A DNA stretch of 64,000 nucleotides from Spisula solida (lineage: Eukaryota; Mollusca; Bivalvia; Venerida; Mactridae). The stretch covers positions 49,208,722 through 49,272,721 of the forward strand of contig OX365952.1 of the NCBI GenBank assembly GCA_947247005.1, written 5' to 3'. The notes beneath the pieces were generated by a model. That model saw only the letters and a program-made list of their open reading frames with translations, did not search any database and was not told where the DNA came from. How positions within the stretch are numbered: the stretch's first letter is position 1; each line of letters begins with the position of its first letter. Below, one piece after another: positions 1 through 12,351 of the stretch. The translations under genes were made by a program, and so were the position numbers.

Positions 1-3000
1 GTAGGTGTCTGTATATACAATGTCCAGTCTGTACTACTGATGTAGGTGTCTGTATGTACAATGTCCAGTCTGTACTACTGATGTAGGTGTCTGTATGTTC
101 AATGTCCAGTCTGTACTACTGATGTAGGTGTCTGTATGTACAATGTCCAGTCTGTACTACTGATGTAGGTGTCTGTATGTACAATGTCCAGTCTGTACTA
201 CTGATGTAGGTGTCTGTATTTACAATGTCCAGTCTGTACTACTGACGTAGGTGTCTGTATGTACAATGTCCAGTCTGTACTACTGGTGTAGGTGTCTGTA
301 TGTACAATGTCCAGTCTGTACTACTGATGTAGGTGTCTGTATGTACAATGTCCAGTCTGTACTACTGATGTAGGTGTTTGTATGTACAATGTCCAGTCTG
401 TACTACTGATGTAGGTGTCTGTATGTACAATGTCCAGTCTGTACTACTGATGTAGGTGTCTGTATGTACAATGTCCAGTCTGTACTACTGATGTAGGTGT
501 CTGTATGTACAATGTCCAGTCTGTACTACTGATGTAGGTGTTTGTATGTACAATGTCCAGTCTGTACTACTGATGTAGGTGTCTGTATGTACAATGTCCA
601 GTCTGTACTACTGATGTAGGTGTCTGTATGTTCAATGTCCAGTCTGTACTACTGATGTAGGTGTCTGTATGTACAATGTCCAGTCTGTACTACTGATGTA
701 GGTGTCTGTATGTACAATGTCCAGTCTGTACTACTGGTGTAGGTGTCTGTATGTACAATGTCCAGTCTGTACTACTGATGTAGGTGTTTGTATGTACAAT
801 GTCCAGTCTGTATTACTGGTCTAGGTGTCTGTATGTACAATGTCCAGTCTGTACTACTGATGTAGGTGTATGTATGTACAATGTCCAGTCTGTACAACTG
901 ATGTAGGTGTCTGTATGTACAATGTCCAGTCTGTACTACTGGTCTAGGTGTCTGTATGTACAATGTCCAGTCTGTACTACTGATGTAGGTGTATGTATGT
1001 ACAATGTCCAGTCTGTACTACTGATGTAGGTGTCTGTATGTACAATGTCCAGTCTGTACTACTGGTCTAGGTGTCTGTATGTACAATGTCCAGTCTGTAC
1101 TACTGATGTAGGTGTCTGTATGTACAATGTCCAGTCTGTACTACAGATGTAGGTGTCTGTATGTACAATGTCCAGTCTGTATTACTGGTCTAGGTGTCTG
1201 TATGTACAATGTCCAGTCTGTACTACTGATGTAGGTGTATGTATGTACAATGTCCAGTCTGTACTACTGATGTAGGTGTCTGTATGTACAATGTCCAGTC
1301 TGTACTACTGATGTAGATGTCTGTATGTACAATGTCCAGTCTGTACTACTGATGTAGGTGTATGTATGTACAATGTCCAGTCTGTACTACTGATGTAGGT
1401 GTCTGTATGTACAATGTCCAGTCTGTACTACTGATGTAGGTGTCTGTATGTACAATGTCCAGTCTGTACTACTGATGTAGATGTCTGTATGTACAATGTC
1501 CAGTCTGTACTACTGATGTAGGTGTATGTATGTACAATGTCCAGTCTGTACTACTGGTGTAGGTGTCTGTATGTACAATGTCCAGTCTGTACTACTGATG
1601 TAGGTGTCTGTATGTACAATGTCCAGTCTGTACTACTGATGTAGGTGTCTGTATGTACAATGTCCAGTCTGTACTACTGATGTAGGTGTCTGTATGTACA
1701 ATGTCCAGTCTGTACTACTGATGTAGGTGTTTGTATGTACAATGTCCAGTCTGTACTACTGGTGTATGTGTCTGTATGTACAATGTCCAGTCTGTACCAT
1801 TGGGGTAGGTGTCTGTATGTACAATGTCCAGTCTGTACTACTGATGTAGGTGTATGTATGTACAATGTCCAGTCTGTACTACTGATGTAGGTGTCTGTAT
1901 GTACAATGTCCAGTCTGTACTACTGGTGTAGGTGTCTGTATGTACAATGTCCAGTCTGTACTACTGATGTAGGTGTCTGTATGTACAATGTCCAGTCTGG
2001 ACTACTGATGTAGGTGTCTGTATGTACAATGTCCAGTCTGTACTACTGGTGTATGTGTCTGTATGTACAATGTCCAGTCTGTACTACTGGTGTAGGTGTC
2101 TGTATGAACAATGTCCAGTCTGTACTACTGGTGTATGTGTCTGTATGTACAATGTCCAGTCTGTACTACTGGTGTATGTGTCTGTATGTACAATGTCCAG
2201 TCTGTACTACTGATGTAGGTGTCTGTATGTACAATGTCCAGTCTGTACTACTGATGTAGGTGTCTGTATGTACAATGTCCAGTCTGTACTACTGATGTAG
2301 ATGTCTGTATGTACAATGTCCAGTCTGTACTACTGATGTAGATGTCTGTATGTACAATGTCCAGTCTGTACTACTGATGTAGGTGTCTGTATGTACAATG
2401 TCCAGTCTGTACTACTGATGTAGGTGTATGTATGTACAATGTCCAGTCTGTACTACTGATGTAGGTGTCTGTATGTACAATGTCCAGTCTGTACTACTGG
2501 TGTAGGTGTCTGTATGTACAATGTCCAGTCTGTACTACTGGTGTAGGTGTCTGTATTTACAATGTCCAGTCTGTACTACTGGTGTAGGTGTCTGTATTTA
2601 CAATGTCCAGTCTGTACTACTGGTGTAGGTGTCTGTATTTACAATGTCCAGTCTGTACTACTGGTGTAGGTGTCTGTATGTACAATGTCCAGTCTGTACT
2701 ACTGGTGTAGGTGTCTGTATTTACAATGTCCAGTCTGTACTACTGGTGTAGGTGTCTGTATGAACAATGTCCAGTCTGTACTACTGATGTAGGTGTCTGT
2801 ATGTACAATGTCCAGTCTGTACTACTGATGTAGGTGTCTGTATGTACAATGTCCAGTCTGTACTACTGGTGTAGGTGTCTGTATGAACAATGTCCAGTCT
2901 GTACTACTGATGTAGATGTATGTATGTACAATGTCCAGTCTGTACTACTGATGTAGATGTATGTATGTACAATGTCCAGTCTGTACTACTGATGTAGATG

Positions 3001-3938
3001 TATGTATGTACAATGTCCAGTCTGTACTACTGATGTAGATGTTTGTATGTACAATGTCCAGTCTGTACTACTGATGTAGGTGTCTGTATGTACAATGTCC
3101 AGTATGTACTACTGATGTAGGTGTATTCATGCACAATGTCCAGTCTGTACTACTGATGTAGATGTCTGTATGTACAATGTCCAGTCTGTACTACTGATGT
3201 AGATGTCTGTATGTACAATGTCCAGTCTGTACTACTGGTGTAGGTGTCTGTATGAACAATGTCCAGTCTGTACTACTGGTGTAGATGTCTGTATGTAGAA
3301 TGTCCAGTCTGTACTACTGATGTAGATGTCTGTATGTACAATGTCCAGTCTGTACTACTGATGTAGATGTCTGTATGTACAATGTCTAGTCTGTTCTTCT
3401 GATGTAGGTGTCTGTATGTACAATGTCCAGTCTGTACTACTGATGTAGGTGTATGTATGTACAATGTCCAGTCTGTACTACTGATGTAGGTGTCTGTATG
3501 TACAATGTCCAGTCTGTACTACTGATGTAGGTGTATGTATGTACAATGTCCAGTCTGTACTACTGGTTTAGTTTGTCTGTATGTACAATGTCCAGTCTGT
3601 ACTACTGATGTAGGTGTCTGTATGTACAATGTCCAGTCTGTACTACTGATGTAGGTGTCTGTATGTACAATGTCCAGTCTGTACTACTGATGTAGGTGTC
3701 TGTATGTACAATGTCCAGTCTGTACTACTGATGTAGGTGTCTGTATGTACAATGTCCAGTCTGTACTACTGATGTAGATGTCTGTATGTGCAATGTCCAG
3801 TCTGTACTACTGATGTAGATGTCTGTATGTACAATGTCCAGTCTGTACTACTGATGTAGGTGTCTGTATGTACAATGTCCAGTCTGTACTACTGATGTAG
3901 GTGTCTGTATTAACAATGTCCAGTCTGTAGTACTGATG
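1..3938. repeat. 41-bp minisatellite array, about 96 copies
   Basis: Head-to-tail repeat with a 41-bp period (a typical unit is 42-82), containing the words TGTATGTACAATGTCCAG and TCTGTACTACTGATG. It runs in from beyond the left edge. Most copies differ by one or two substitutions (GAT/GGT, TGTCT/TGTAT). Variant types are locally clustered, for example the TATTTACAATG form at 2541-2740 and the GTAGATG form at 2900-3400, as expected from local unequal exchange or slippage. The short open frames inside it are artefacts of the repeat. The right edge abuts a retroelement 3'-end module at 3942. Confidence 0.97.
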
Positions 3939-3941
3939 TGG

Positions 3942-4010
3942 GTTTTCTGTGCTCGACTGGTTCAATTGAGTGCTGCCTTCCTTGTCCGATTTCCTGTGAT
4001 CTTTCGCTAC
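3942..4010 (+). mobile_element. Retroelement 3'-end module, copy 1 (fragment)
   Basis: Contains TTTTCTGTGCTCGACTGG followed by a segment ending GCTGCCTTCCTTGTCCGA. The same module recurs at 19480-19620, 45500-45695 and 48890-49078 (+) and at 8868-9115 (-). In the 19.5 kb copy it lies downstream of an RT pseudogene, so these may be 5'-truncated copies of one retroelement; that link is inference. This copy starts within a few bases of the end of the 41-bp array. Confidence 0.6.
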
Positions 4011-5190
4011 CTGAATATCGAATGCTATAAGTGTCCTGTAAGTAGGCTGTTGTCTGCACGATTTATGTAATCCTTTTCATCTGATCTAGTTTACTGCTTA
4101 GGTTCATGTCTGCACATTTGCCGAACAGTGATTTTATTACATATATAATTATATAAAATTCTCTTTATGTTAGTGTAGTCTATAATTTACCATAATAGGC
4201 CTATTAGCTCTATTAATAAATCCTTATTATTAAAACAACATCTTTATTATACACGATAGAGAATAGTGTAGGCCTAACCGGGTAAATAAATGTTGAAATC
4301 ATATACCTAGTTACACAGTTGGAATAAAAGTGATATAGATTTCTATATATTTAATTGTAGTAATCCTCTTCGAGGTACATGTATTTATAGAATTGTTTTA
4401 TCTGTTTGTCATATTGTTAGATGTACTTCTAAGACGCTTAATTTGATGATTTCTTGCGTGTAGTTGTAGATTCCTATATCACACCCACCTGTTTAATCAG
4501 TCACATTTGACGTGTTCATTGACGGGTTGCTAAACGCAGGTAACGTAGACTCCTTATATGTGTTAGAGAAAGAATTATGACGTGATTAATGACGTCATAT
4601 CAAGTGACGAAAAATGGTTGAATACAAATTCATCTAGATCAACATAGTTATAGATCTATATAAATCAAGTAGTTGACGATGGTATCAGTTATAATATATC
4701 AGACATAACTATTTCTATAAACAGATCAACTGGCTTTAATCTGATTCAGAAATTATATTACCAGATAATAATCTTCAATGTTGACATGTTAGAATGTCAT
4801 TTCATTCCCGTTCATACAATATATTATCAAGTTATATTAAATAATCAATTTGACTAATGTGAGCTTCGACAGCACCTGAGCGAGTGAATAATGGCGCAAC
4901 AAAAATATGTCTCGAATTAAAAATACACTTATCTCTCAATTAATAAGTTTTAAAGTGATTTCTTTTAATCATGTGTGAAATAAACTAGGTTGAAAATGTT
5001 TATAATCGTTGTTATCTATATTACCGATCTGTCTCTACACAGATACACCCAGGTGGGACACGGAGTGATTTTGAAAGTCATGCATTTTTATGTCATCTGA
5101 CATTTTTAATTACGTGACATTAAGTAGAGGTTAAGAAGTGAGGTATTTTAAACATACTTATTATTTTATTATTGTCAAACATAGATCGCA
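4011..5190. other. AT-rich intergenic stretch
   Basis: No open frame, RNA gene or repeat could be supported on either strand. The sequence is AT-rich with simple TA-rich runs, for example near 4141-4160. Confidence 0.6.
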
Positions 5191-5210
5191 TTCGAGGTTA
5201 CACGTGAACT

Positions 5211-5878
5211 GACATAGAAGTGTTAGAGGTAACACGTGACGTGACATAGACGTACTCGATAACACATACAGTATGACATAGACGTACTCGAGGACACATA
5301 CAGTATGACATAGACGTACTAGAGGTAACATACAGTATGACATAGACGTACTCGAAGTAACATACAGTATGACATAGACGTACTCGAAGTAACATACAGT
5401 ATGACATAGACGTACTCGAAGTAACATACAGTATGACATAGACGTACTCGAAGTAACATACAGTATGACATAGACGTACTAGAGGTAACATACAGTTTGA
5501 CATAGACGTACTAGAGGTAACATACAGTATGACATATACGTACTCGAGGTAACATACAGTATGACATATACGTACTCGAGGTAACATACAGTATGACATA
5601 AACGTACTAGAGGTAACATACAGTATGACATATACGTACTCGAGGTAACATACAGTATGACATAGACGTACTCGAGGTAACATATAGTATGACATAGACG
5701 TACTCGAGGTAACATACAGTATGATATAGAGTACTCGAGGTAACATACAGTATGACATAGACGTACTCGAGGTAACATATAGTATGCCATAGACGTAATC
5801 GAGGTAACATACAGTATGATATAGACGTCATCGAGGTAACATACAGTATGACATAGACGTACCCAAGGTAACATACGT
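5211..5878. repeat. 32-bp minisatellite, about 21 copies
   Basis: Tandem 32-bp unit containing GACATAGACGTACTCGAGG and TAACATACAGTAT, with many XhoI-type CTCGAG cores. Edge copies at 5211-5280 and 5840-5878 are more diverged, the usual pattern for minisatellite margins. Minus-strand frames through it are open because the unit has few stops; the 32-residue periodic peptides show no sign of being genes. Confidence 0.95.
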
Positions 5879-6209
5879 ATCGAAAAAGAGACCCACGTTG
5901 TTTTATGTCTACCCGTTTTATTTGGATGTCCACTGTAACGCAATATTCTTGGAAATATTTGTCTTTCTTGAGAGAATTCCTAACTCCTAACCATTTCCAT
6001 AAAAGTAGTGTAGCCATTTTTTCTTGATTGCTTTATTTAAAAGGTTTGCATTAAGATTTTTCTTGGCCAAAATATTATCTTGTCGTCTCTCACGTTTTTG
6101 GTATGAAATGGCGATAACTTTTTAATGTCGTTTACTGTCATGAAAAAATGCCAAGCATAGTCTTTATTTGCCAGTCAGCTTTCTGCTGAAATAAGCAGGC
6201 AAATGAGTA
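5879..6209. other. Intergenic stretch
   Basis: No supported feature was seen between the 32-bp array and the tRNA-like fragment. Confidence 0.5.
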
Positions 6210-6283
6210 CATCCACCAGTGTTTAAGCCCGGATCGCCAGATTGACGGCAAGCATGCTAACAATTGAGCTACGGAGGCGCACC
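6210..6283 (-). mobile_element. tRNA-derived SINE head or tRNA pseudogene
   Basis: On the minus strand the segment reads like a tRNA: CCGTAGCTCAATTG resembles an A box, and the later GATCCGGGCTTAAA resembles a degraded B box. The acceptor ends do not pair and the T arm is damaged, so this is not a functional tRNA. A SINE head or a pseudo-tRNA are both possible. Confidence 0.45.
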
Positions 6284-7433
6284 ATTCTCCAATATTGTGA
6301 TCAATATAAAGGGTCGAAAGTACACAGTGATTCGGTTAAGTTTTTGTATGGCGCTTTTACTTCATAGTGAAGTCTCCCGGTACTTCACTTCAGTGTAGTT
6401 ACCATTCATAATTACCTCCATTTATGGTTAATTATGCACGGAATTCAAAGTCACAGTGTGGACGGCTAGGTGCTGCCGTCGTTTCTGTGTGGCTGATTGT
6501 CTGTGCGCTACAGTATTTTCATACATTGTTGAGTGACAAAAATATGACCCAAGTAGACCCCAAACATTAGGCCAGTTTTCGTAACAAAAGCAAGTAGTAA
6601 GTCAAACGCTAATGGATCAACTGTCATATTGTCACTTCCGGTAACGTTCGGCTTTATCTTTGGTAGGGTGTGAACCGTATTCATCGAGTTTATCTCAGGG
6701 CAGCAAATCAGTAATGTTGAGGGGCAAAATGTAGGAACCTTGTGAATGCCATGAATAGCTAGAAGTGTTCCAGTAGTCCAAGGGTTACCAAACTGTACGC
6801 ACCATTCATTGTAAAACCTTTTCCCCTAGAAGTAAAATAGCAATTTTAGAGTTATTTTAGGACCATTTTAAATGAATTTACTTCAGTACACTTTAGACAA
6901 CGACTGCGCACTGACTCCTTAAAGAATTAAAGTGCTAAAAACACATATCATACAATTAACTTTAGTTCCATGTTATGGGACCCCTAGATACTTAAATTTC
7001 TGAAATCTAGATCTAAAGTTAAATTCACACGCACGTTAAAATACTAGCCAGTCAGTATACGGGTTTCTGTGTAGGCTGGTTCCTATGGTAATGTATTGCT
7101 AGATTACTTCACTGACGACTAGTTCTGTACTTGAAAATAGGATCTAATGCATAATTTTGATAAGAGGGTTGTCCCAGTAAATCGTGCACTTAGCTTATTA
7201 CGCGAAATGTATACAAAGCATTAGTTTCAAATACACTAGTCGAATGTTCTAAGTACACACTTTGTAATTTTCATTTAACTGAAAAAGTATTAGACCTATC
7301 AGTGAATCGAATATACTATTGGAATTAGAAAACTATTGTCTATCAAGTAGAGTTAATCACCATTCTGAAATATAATAACAACATACTAGAAAACGACCAT
7401 TTATTTCACTGCTTAAAACAACAACATCGCACA
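6284..7433. other. Intergenic stretch without a supported gene
   Basis: I see no gene, tandem repeat or inverted-repeat element here. A small palindromic cluster of ACTTCA/TGAAGT words at 6358-6395 is too short to call. Confidence 0.5.
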
Positions 7434-7672
7434 TCAATAGCATGTTTGACCACCATCTGTCCTGATGATAGCCTGACATCCTCTGAGGCATTGAATTGAT
7501 AATGATGTGTACCAATTGCTGCGGGAGTGCATTCCATTCTAGTAAAGGGTTTGTTGTGAGTTCCTGTACGTTCTGGTGTTGCCGTCGTGCTCGGAAGCAT
7601 CGCCCCAACTCATCCCAGACGTATTATATCGAATTTAGGTCCGGGCTACAAGGCGGCCTTTTAATCGTGCAA
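7434..7672 (-). pseudogene. Tc1-like transposase C-terminal relic
   Basis: The minus strand encodes the C-terminal part of a Tc1/mariner-family transposase, the DDE enzyme that cuts and joins its own transposon. The family block SPDLNPIE is visible as SPDLNSI (7627-7647), followed by YVWDELG, then an arginine-rich stretch and EWNALPQQ. Two lesions are clear. A TAA stands at the codon where the family has the catalytic Glu, right after SPDLNSI. A frameshift near 7488 moves the end of the protein (CQAIIRTDGG, then stop at 7434-7436) into another frame. No N-terminal domain or terminal inverted repeats were found nearby. It is a dead fossil; the family assignment is fairly secure from the motif order. 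Confidence 0.75.
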
Positions 7673-7699
7673 CCTAAATATGAAATTGCATCAAAATAA

Positions 7700-8510
7700 A
7701 AGTCCATGTGATAAGAATGTGCTCGTATCTTACAAAAGACATGATTGGTCGAAAAGAATGAGTTTTGTCAAGTTGTAGTAGTAATTCGGACGACAAATGC
7801 CTATCGAAAGTTACTTCTATGATCAACCTTAAATTGCTCCATACAAATTAATGGACATATTCTGTTCAATTCAACGCTTCCACATTATTTCACGATCTTT
7901 AAGTGATACAACCATCAGTCAGATGTTGCCAGAAACATGTTTTGACGCATTTAAGGACTAAATGAAAATGACGCAATGTGACGTCTCAATTTTATATCGA
8001 GTCAATAGAAACATGCAGTTTTTTCGTGAATTCAATGCAACTACCATAATAATAAGTGTGTGCATGTGTAAACAACCCCAAAACAGCCAATTAATGAATT
8101 AAATCTTACCCGTCTTATTGGCATGCCAGTTTCAAGCATTGCTTTCGCACTTGCGCACTCCTGACGCGTCATTTGCGTCATACGTTACGAAATATTTTTA
8201 TGGCTTTTTGTTAGGGGGTCGCATGTTTTAAACATATTTACACATATTTGAGATGTGTGCACGAGAAAAATGTGATTTTGTCATTTTCGTCACGTATCAA
8301 TGATTTTCACGTAGATCTTGGTTTTTCTTCTTCTGTATTAAAGACAATCATCAACATTTGATATCTTAACAGTTTTATTTAGTTTAGATGATTATGTTCC
8401 TGATTTATTATAGTTCTAAAACTGTGTACTTAGAACATTCGTCAAGTGTATTCAATGATGATAATATAAATATGTTCCGAGCGAATATCCCGAATTTCAT
8501 GAAAATATAT
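7700..8510. other. Intergenic stretch without a supported gene
   Basis: AT-rich sequence with no coding, RNA or repeat signal that could be defended. Confidence 0.5.
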
Positions 8511-8514
8511 CATG

Positions 8515-8700
8515 CCAGTATTCGAGTGGGGGTGTCTCCGGTTCAATCCCTGGCTGCGTCATACTAAAGAAATAAAAATGTTACCAGAATTTCCCCTGCT
8601 AGACGCTCAGCATAAAGGGAAAACTGGCTTCTCTTCTCTCATACCCTCGTGGCGATGGATAACATCAGGAATGAGGTGTCGAGACTGATAAACATAAGTT
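8515..8700 (+). mobile_element. tRNA-derived SINE, second family (fragment)
   Basis: GTCTCCGGTTCAATCCCTGG contains a good pol III B box (GGTTCAATCC). It is followed by a non-tRNA body with the words TTCCCCTGCTAGACGCTCAG and TCTCATACCCTCGTGG. This is the layout of a tRNA-derived SINE. The A box is not clear and no target-site duplication was identified, so the copy is probably old or truncated. It is distinct from the SINE family at 21.1, 28.0 and 50.3 kb. Confidence 0.55.
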
Positions 8701-8867
8701 GAAAAAACTTGTTTCATAATCGACCTAAATATTTTAGTATAAACTAAACTAATGATGCGAACATAACTCAAACATAAGGTAATCCATTTGTTAAGAGGTC
8801 ACGCAACAAAAACAACGAGGTAATAGAAGAAATTAGAAAAGTAAACGAAGATAATAGATCATCTAAC

Positions 8868-9115
8868 TGGGAAGGCAGCCCTCAACTTAAACAGCCGAGC
8901 GCAGAAAACATAAAAGCTTACAAAGGACAATGCCCAACACACAACCGAACGAGAAATTATCCGCCCAAGTCCCAGCTGTCAAAAGGCTGAATGAACTAGT
9001 TCCAGCAATCAAAAAGCTGAATGCCCACGTTGATGAATGACCTACAAAAACATACAAGGCACAATGCCCAACACACAGCCCAACGAGAAAATTACCCATC
9101 CAACTCTTAAACTTG
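8868..9115 (-). mobile_element. Retroelement 3'-end module, copy 2 (minus strand)
   Basis: The reverse complement reads TTTTCTGCGCTCGGCTG, then a segment containing GGGCTGCCTTCCCAG, matching the module at 3942, 19.5 and 45.6 kb. The upstream part (TTGGGCATTGTCC, CAGCTGGGACTTGGGC) matches 45500-45600 and 48900-48990. The segment around TGGGCATTGTGCC occurs twice here (near 8930 and 9065), suggesting an internal duplication. Confidence 0.6.
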
Positions 9116-9556
9116 CACCTAAGTTGGTCATAAATGTATGAATCCATTTCCTGTGGATTTTCTCTTTCAAAACACTTCAGAATTCAAGATGGCATCCAAT
9201 ATGGCCGTCATTTTATACGAAATTGGTACTTTACACTTGTTTATGTCTGCAATATATTGTTTTCTCATAAACTCATAGACAAACAAGATGAACGTGATTC
9301 AGGTTATAAACCACTAAATGCATCCGCGGACAAAAATCGACTCAAACAGTCCTTACAGAAACTTCTGTTTGCCTGGAAATGGTGATATGCCTTGACAAAA
9401 CGGAACTTATAGAATCATCTTATTGAGTTTAAAGGTATTGTATACATGAAGTTGAATGCGTGAATGTGTTTCATCTTGAATACTTTAAGATTTGGCACAT
9501 TTGACAAAGCGAAAGTAGAGTAGGGTAAAACTCACATTGGATCGGTCCGCGCGTCT
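9100..9556 (+). repeat. Dispersed repeat blocks A and B, first copy
   Basis: Two blocks are paralogous to sequence at 21.9-22.7 kb. Block A (9100-9250) contains CTTCAGAATTCAAGATGGC, found again near 22654. Block B (9308-9556) contains AACCACTAAATGCA and a GATCGGTCCGCGCG end, found again at 21938-22155. Here the order is A-B, but in the other copy it is B-A. The identity of the element is unknown. Confidence 0.6.
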
Positions 9557-9563
9557 GTAAAGA

Positions 9564-9653
9564 TTTGTCTACGCCTTGATCTTTCTTATATTAATCATAA
9601 CCCCCAGTTTTGTCTACGCCTTTATCTTTCTTATATTAATCATAACCCCCAGT
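9564..9653. repeat. Two tandem copies of a 45-bp unit
   Basis: TTTGTCTACGCCTTGATC at 9564 is repeated almost perfectly from 9609, continuing through the word AATCATAACCCCCAGTTT in both copies. This is a recent simple duplication. Confidence 0.9.
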
Positions 9654-10089
9654 TTTTTTCCTATTTTGTAGTTTAAACATACTGCTTTTCATTCATATAG
9701 GTCTGTCAACTTTCAAGATATAATCTGGGGCTGACAATTGTCACTTTACATAGAACTAAAGAACAATTTTATTTAGTGGTTTGTGACCTTTAAATAAAAA
9801 GATATCGCTGAACTGACTGAAGTTCTTTGAACTACGACCTCAACTGTGGTCATTTTGCCTAACTGTACATGTGGCGAAATCGAAACAAAAAATATTGTAT
9901 GTTTCTCGTTTGTACTGCAACATGGATCGAAAATCACATCACTTTTATTTTACTTACCATGTCCAAGCACATACTTTGACCCTTTTATGGCTCTAAATAT
10001 TTGACTGTTGAGGAAAATACTGTTCACTTTCGCCGAGGCTTTGTCGCCACGCTGCGTTTCACGACTTTTTTAGATTTTTGCACTTTCAG

Positions 10090-10460
10090 TCTAATTTGCT
10101 CAATGTCCTGTGAAAAGATTACGTCATTATTTCAAGTGCAAAGTGCTTTTTGTCAGTAATGTATTGCTCAAAGTCCAGTATTTGAACCACTACGTAGCGT
10201 GCATGTTGCTGAATGTCCCGGAGATTGGTTACCCTAAGAGCAACTTAAACTAAAAAAATAATGTTGACCAATTGTCGCCCTTTATTTTGTCACGTGATTA
10301 ACTGAAAAGTTCAATGCTAAGTTGCTCATTGTCCTCTACCAGTCGTTCTTATATGATCCAATGTCCAGATCAACCAATGAAACCGCGTTATTTCGGTAAT
10401 AGTGTGTCCAAACTCCAGGTGTGCAACTAATAAATCAAAAGTTGTTCAATGTCCAAATTC
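10090..10460 (+). repeat. Cluster of degenerate TTGCTCAATGTCC motifs
   Basis: Copies or near copies occur at 10096, 10164, 10206, 10322, 10355 (partial) and 10442, all on the plus strand and spaced roughly 40-115 bp. This may be a very decayed tandem repeat or a cluster of binding sites. No longer unit could be aligned by eye. Confidence 0.4.
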
Positions 10461-10639
10461 GGGATAACACACTTTTTCAAAACGGACGTTTCTACGTCAA
10501 TTTTAAGGCAGCATAATGAATGTAATGGGAAGAATGAAGCCATAGTACTATATCTACGTTTATAAAATTTTAAAATCGGTTGAGATAAAGATATTTGACA
10601 AAGTCTAATGTTCAAACCTAATTTTCTCCAAAACATGTT

Positions 10640-11190
10640 TTTGGCACTTTGATCACTATTAGAACCAGTCGACGCTCTGTCTGGAAGGTATCCACATCAT
10701 TTGACATCGTAATCCTAAAATATGAATTATGACTTGTTTAAATGTGCAGCAACTACACATATTTCACTTTTATAAATAATTTGCTTTAAAAAATAGCATA
10801 CTAAGCTCTTTGTCACCAATCACTATTTTAACATGATAGTTATTTATATAAATCAAAAACACTTCTTTACATATCCTTTTTGAGTTAAAAGCTACTTTAT
10901 AATTTTGAAAATGAAAATCACAGACTGCTGTTTGTCCGGTGTTCCATTTTCTTTTAACAATGCTATTTATCATGCAAAGTATTGTTACTCTCTGCGCCGC
11001 TATCCTTTGTATACAAAATATCAACTGTACACAATATCGATAGGAAATACAATGTATAGGAAATAATTGACTTGTACATATAGCCATAACACCAAATTAT
11101 TCACGGCTTTAATTGCACATTCTTACACCACCAGCAGTTTCATCTATATAAACATAGCAGAAACCAAGGTGTGCATGAATTACCGTTAAG
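10640..11190. other. Intergenic stretch without a supported gene
   Basis: The 105-codon minus-strand frame at 10770-11087 has a low-complexity composition and no recognisable domain. I treat it as chance. Confidence 0.45.
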
Positions 11191-11196
11191 AACACG

Positions 11197-11574
11197 GGTA
11201 CTGTTTTATCAAAGCACTTATGGAAATCCTAAACTTATCTTTAACTTACGTTCAAATCTAAATTTAAACAACAAACACAATATAGACAAAATATTCCAGA
11301 AAAGATGAAAAATAAATCAGACAAAAAATATCATTCAAAAATACAAAAAATAGAAACACAAAAAGGAAACCAACGTCCCCAAAACAGGAAACACATAATT
11401 CCTTAAAATTCTTTAACATATGTACAAATTGTGGTTAAATATCAATTTTGCTTCAGTTAACGAACTCATAAAAACGAAATCTGTTCCCAATATGTAGGTT
11501 TAAAAGAATAATCATAAGACTTTAAATTTGAGCGTAAGATTAAGAATTTCTTAAGTGCTTTGATAAAACAGTAC
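11197..11574. mobile_element. MITE, family M1, copy 1
   Basis: Terminal inverted repeats begin GTACTGTTTTATCAAAGCAC (11197) and end with its reverse complement (to 11574). The similarity continues inward for about 60 bp on each side (CTTACGTTCAAAT against ATTTGAGCGTAAG). Exact CACGG flanks at 11192-11196 and 11575-11579 fit a 5-bp target-site duplication. There is no coding capacity, so it is non-autonomous. Confidence 0.75.
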
Positions 11575-12351
11575 CACGGAGTATAATCTATAGTGGGGTT
11601 GTACAGGTTTATTCAAAAGCATTTTATACTCTAAATTGTTATTTTTTGGATACAGTAGGCATAATATTGTGATGTACTACATTTACCAAAAAAAGAAAGT
11701 ATTAATGAAGTGAATTTATGGTAGCACGACATCACTTTCGTTGCAAATCTTGCTCGTTCACAAACACACAAATTTGAAAATGGTACTTGCTAAAATGTAC
11801 CTCATTCTAACAATATAACTCCTATGAACAAACTTTCACTTAGTTTAAGAGTGAAAAATGTATACTTAACACATTGTACTTTCCATAATGTCGGTTGAGT
11901 GTTGCTATTCAACATACAATTTTGTATGGACAGCCTAGAATCGCAAAAACATCGTAGTATTCAACTGTGGGTTTTATAATCATTTACTGGCATTTTTGTC
12001 CAATTGCAAAACAAGTTCAACGAGGGTTGTTCTTAAAGTTCTATGACAAACATTTTACAATTTAACGTACGATTAACGTACGATTCCGAACTTAATGGAG
12101 ACTAGCTAAAAAGCCTTTCCTAAATATATCCGATAGATTCACACCATTAACGTCATATTCGGTTGCACGTGTCCGGGGATGTGCTTGATTCCTTTTCAAA
12201 GGTAACACATACCTAACCCGAGTTATAATCTAACACAATCAACCAGAAACAATGTTGCAATTCTTCAACTTCCAAAATCCGCTAATGCGCGAAAATGTCT
12301 TGAAATAGATAAAAAAAGGTAACTGAAGGGAACTTTCGTCGCAATCAGTAG

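Noticed and set aside
1..3938. CRISPR array.
   Set aside because: Repeats are contiguous without unique spacers, and the context is eukaryotic.
6210..6283. Functional tRNA gene on the minus strand.
   Set aside because: The acceptor stem does not pair and the T arm is damaged; a SINE or pseudo-tRNA fits better.
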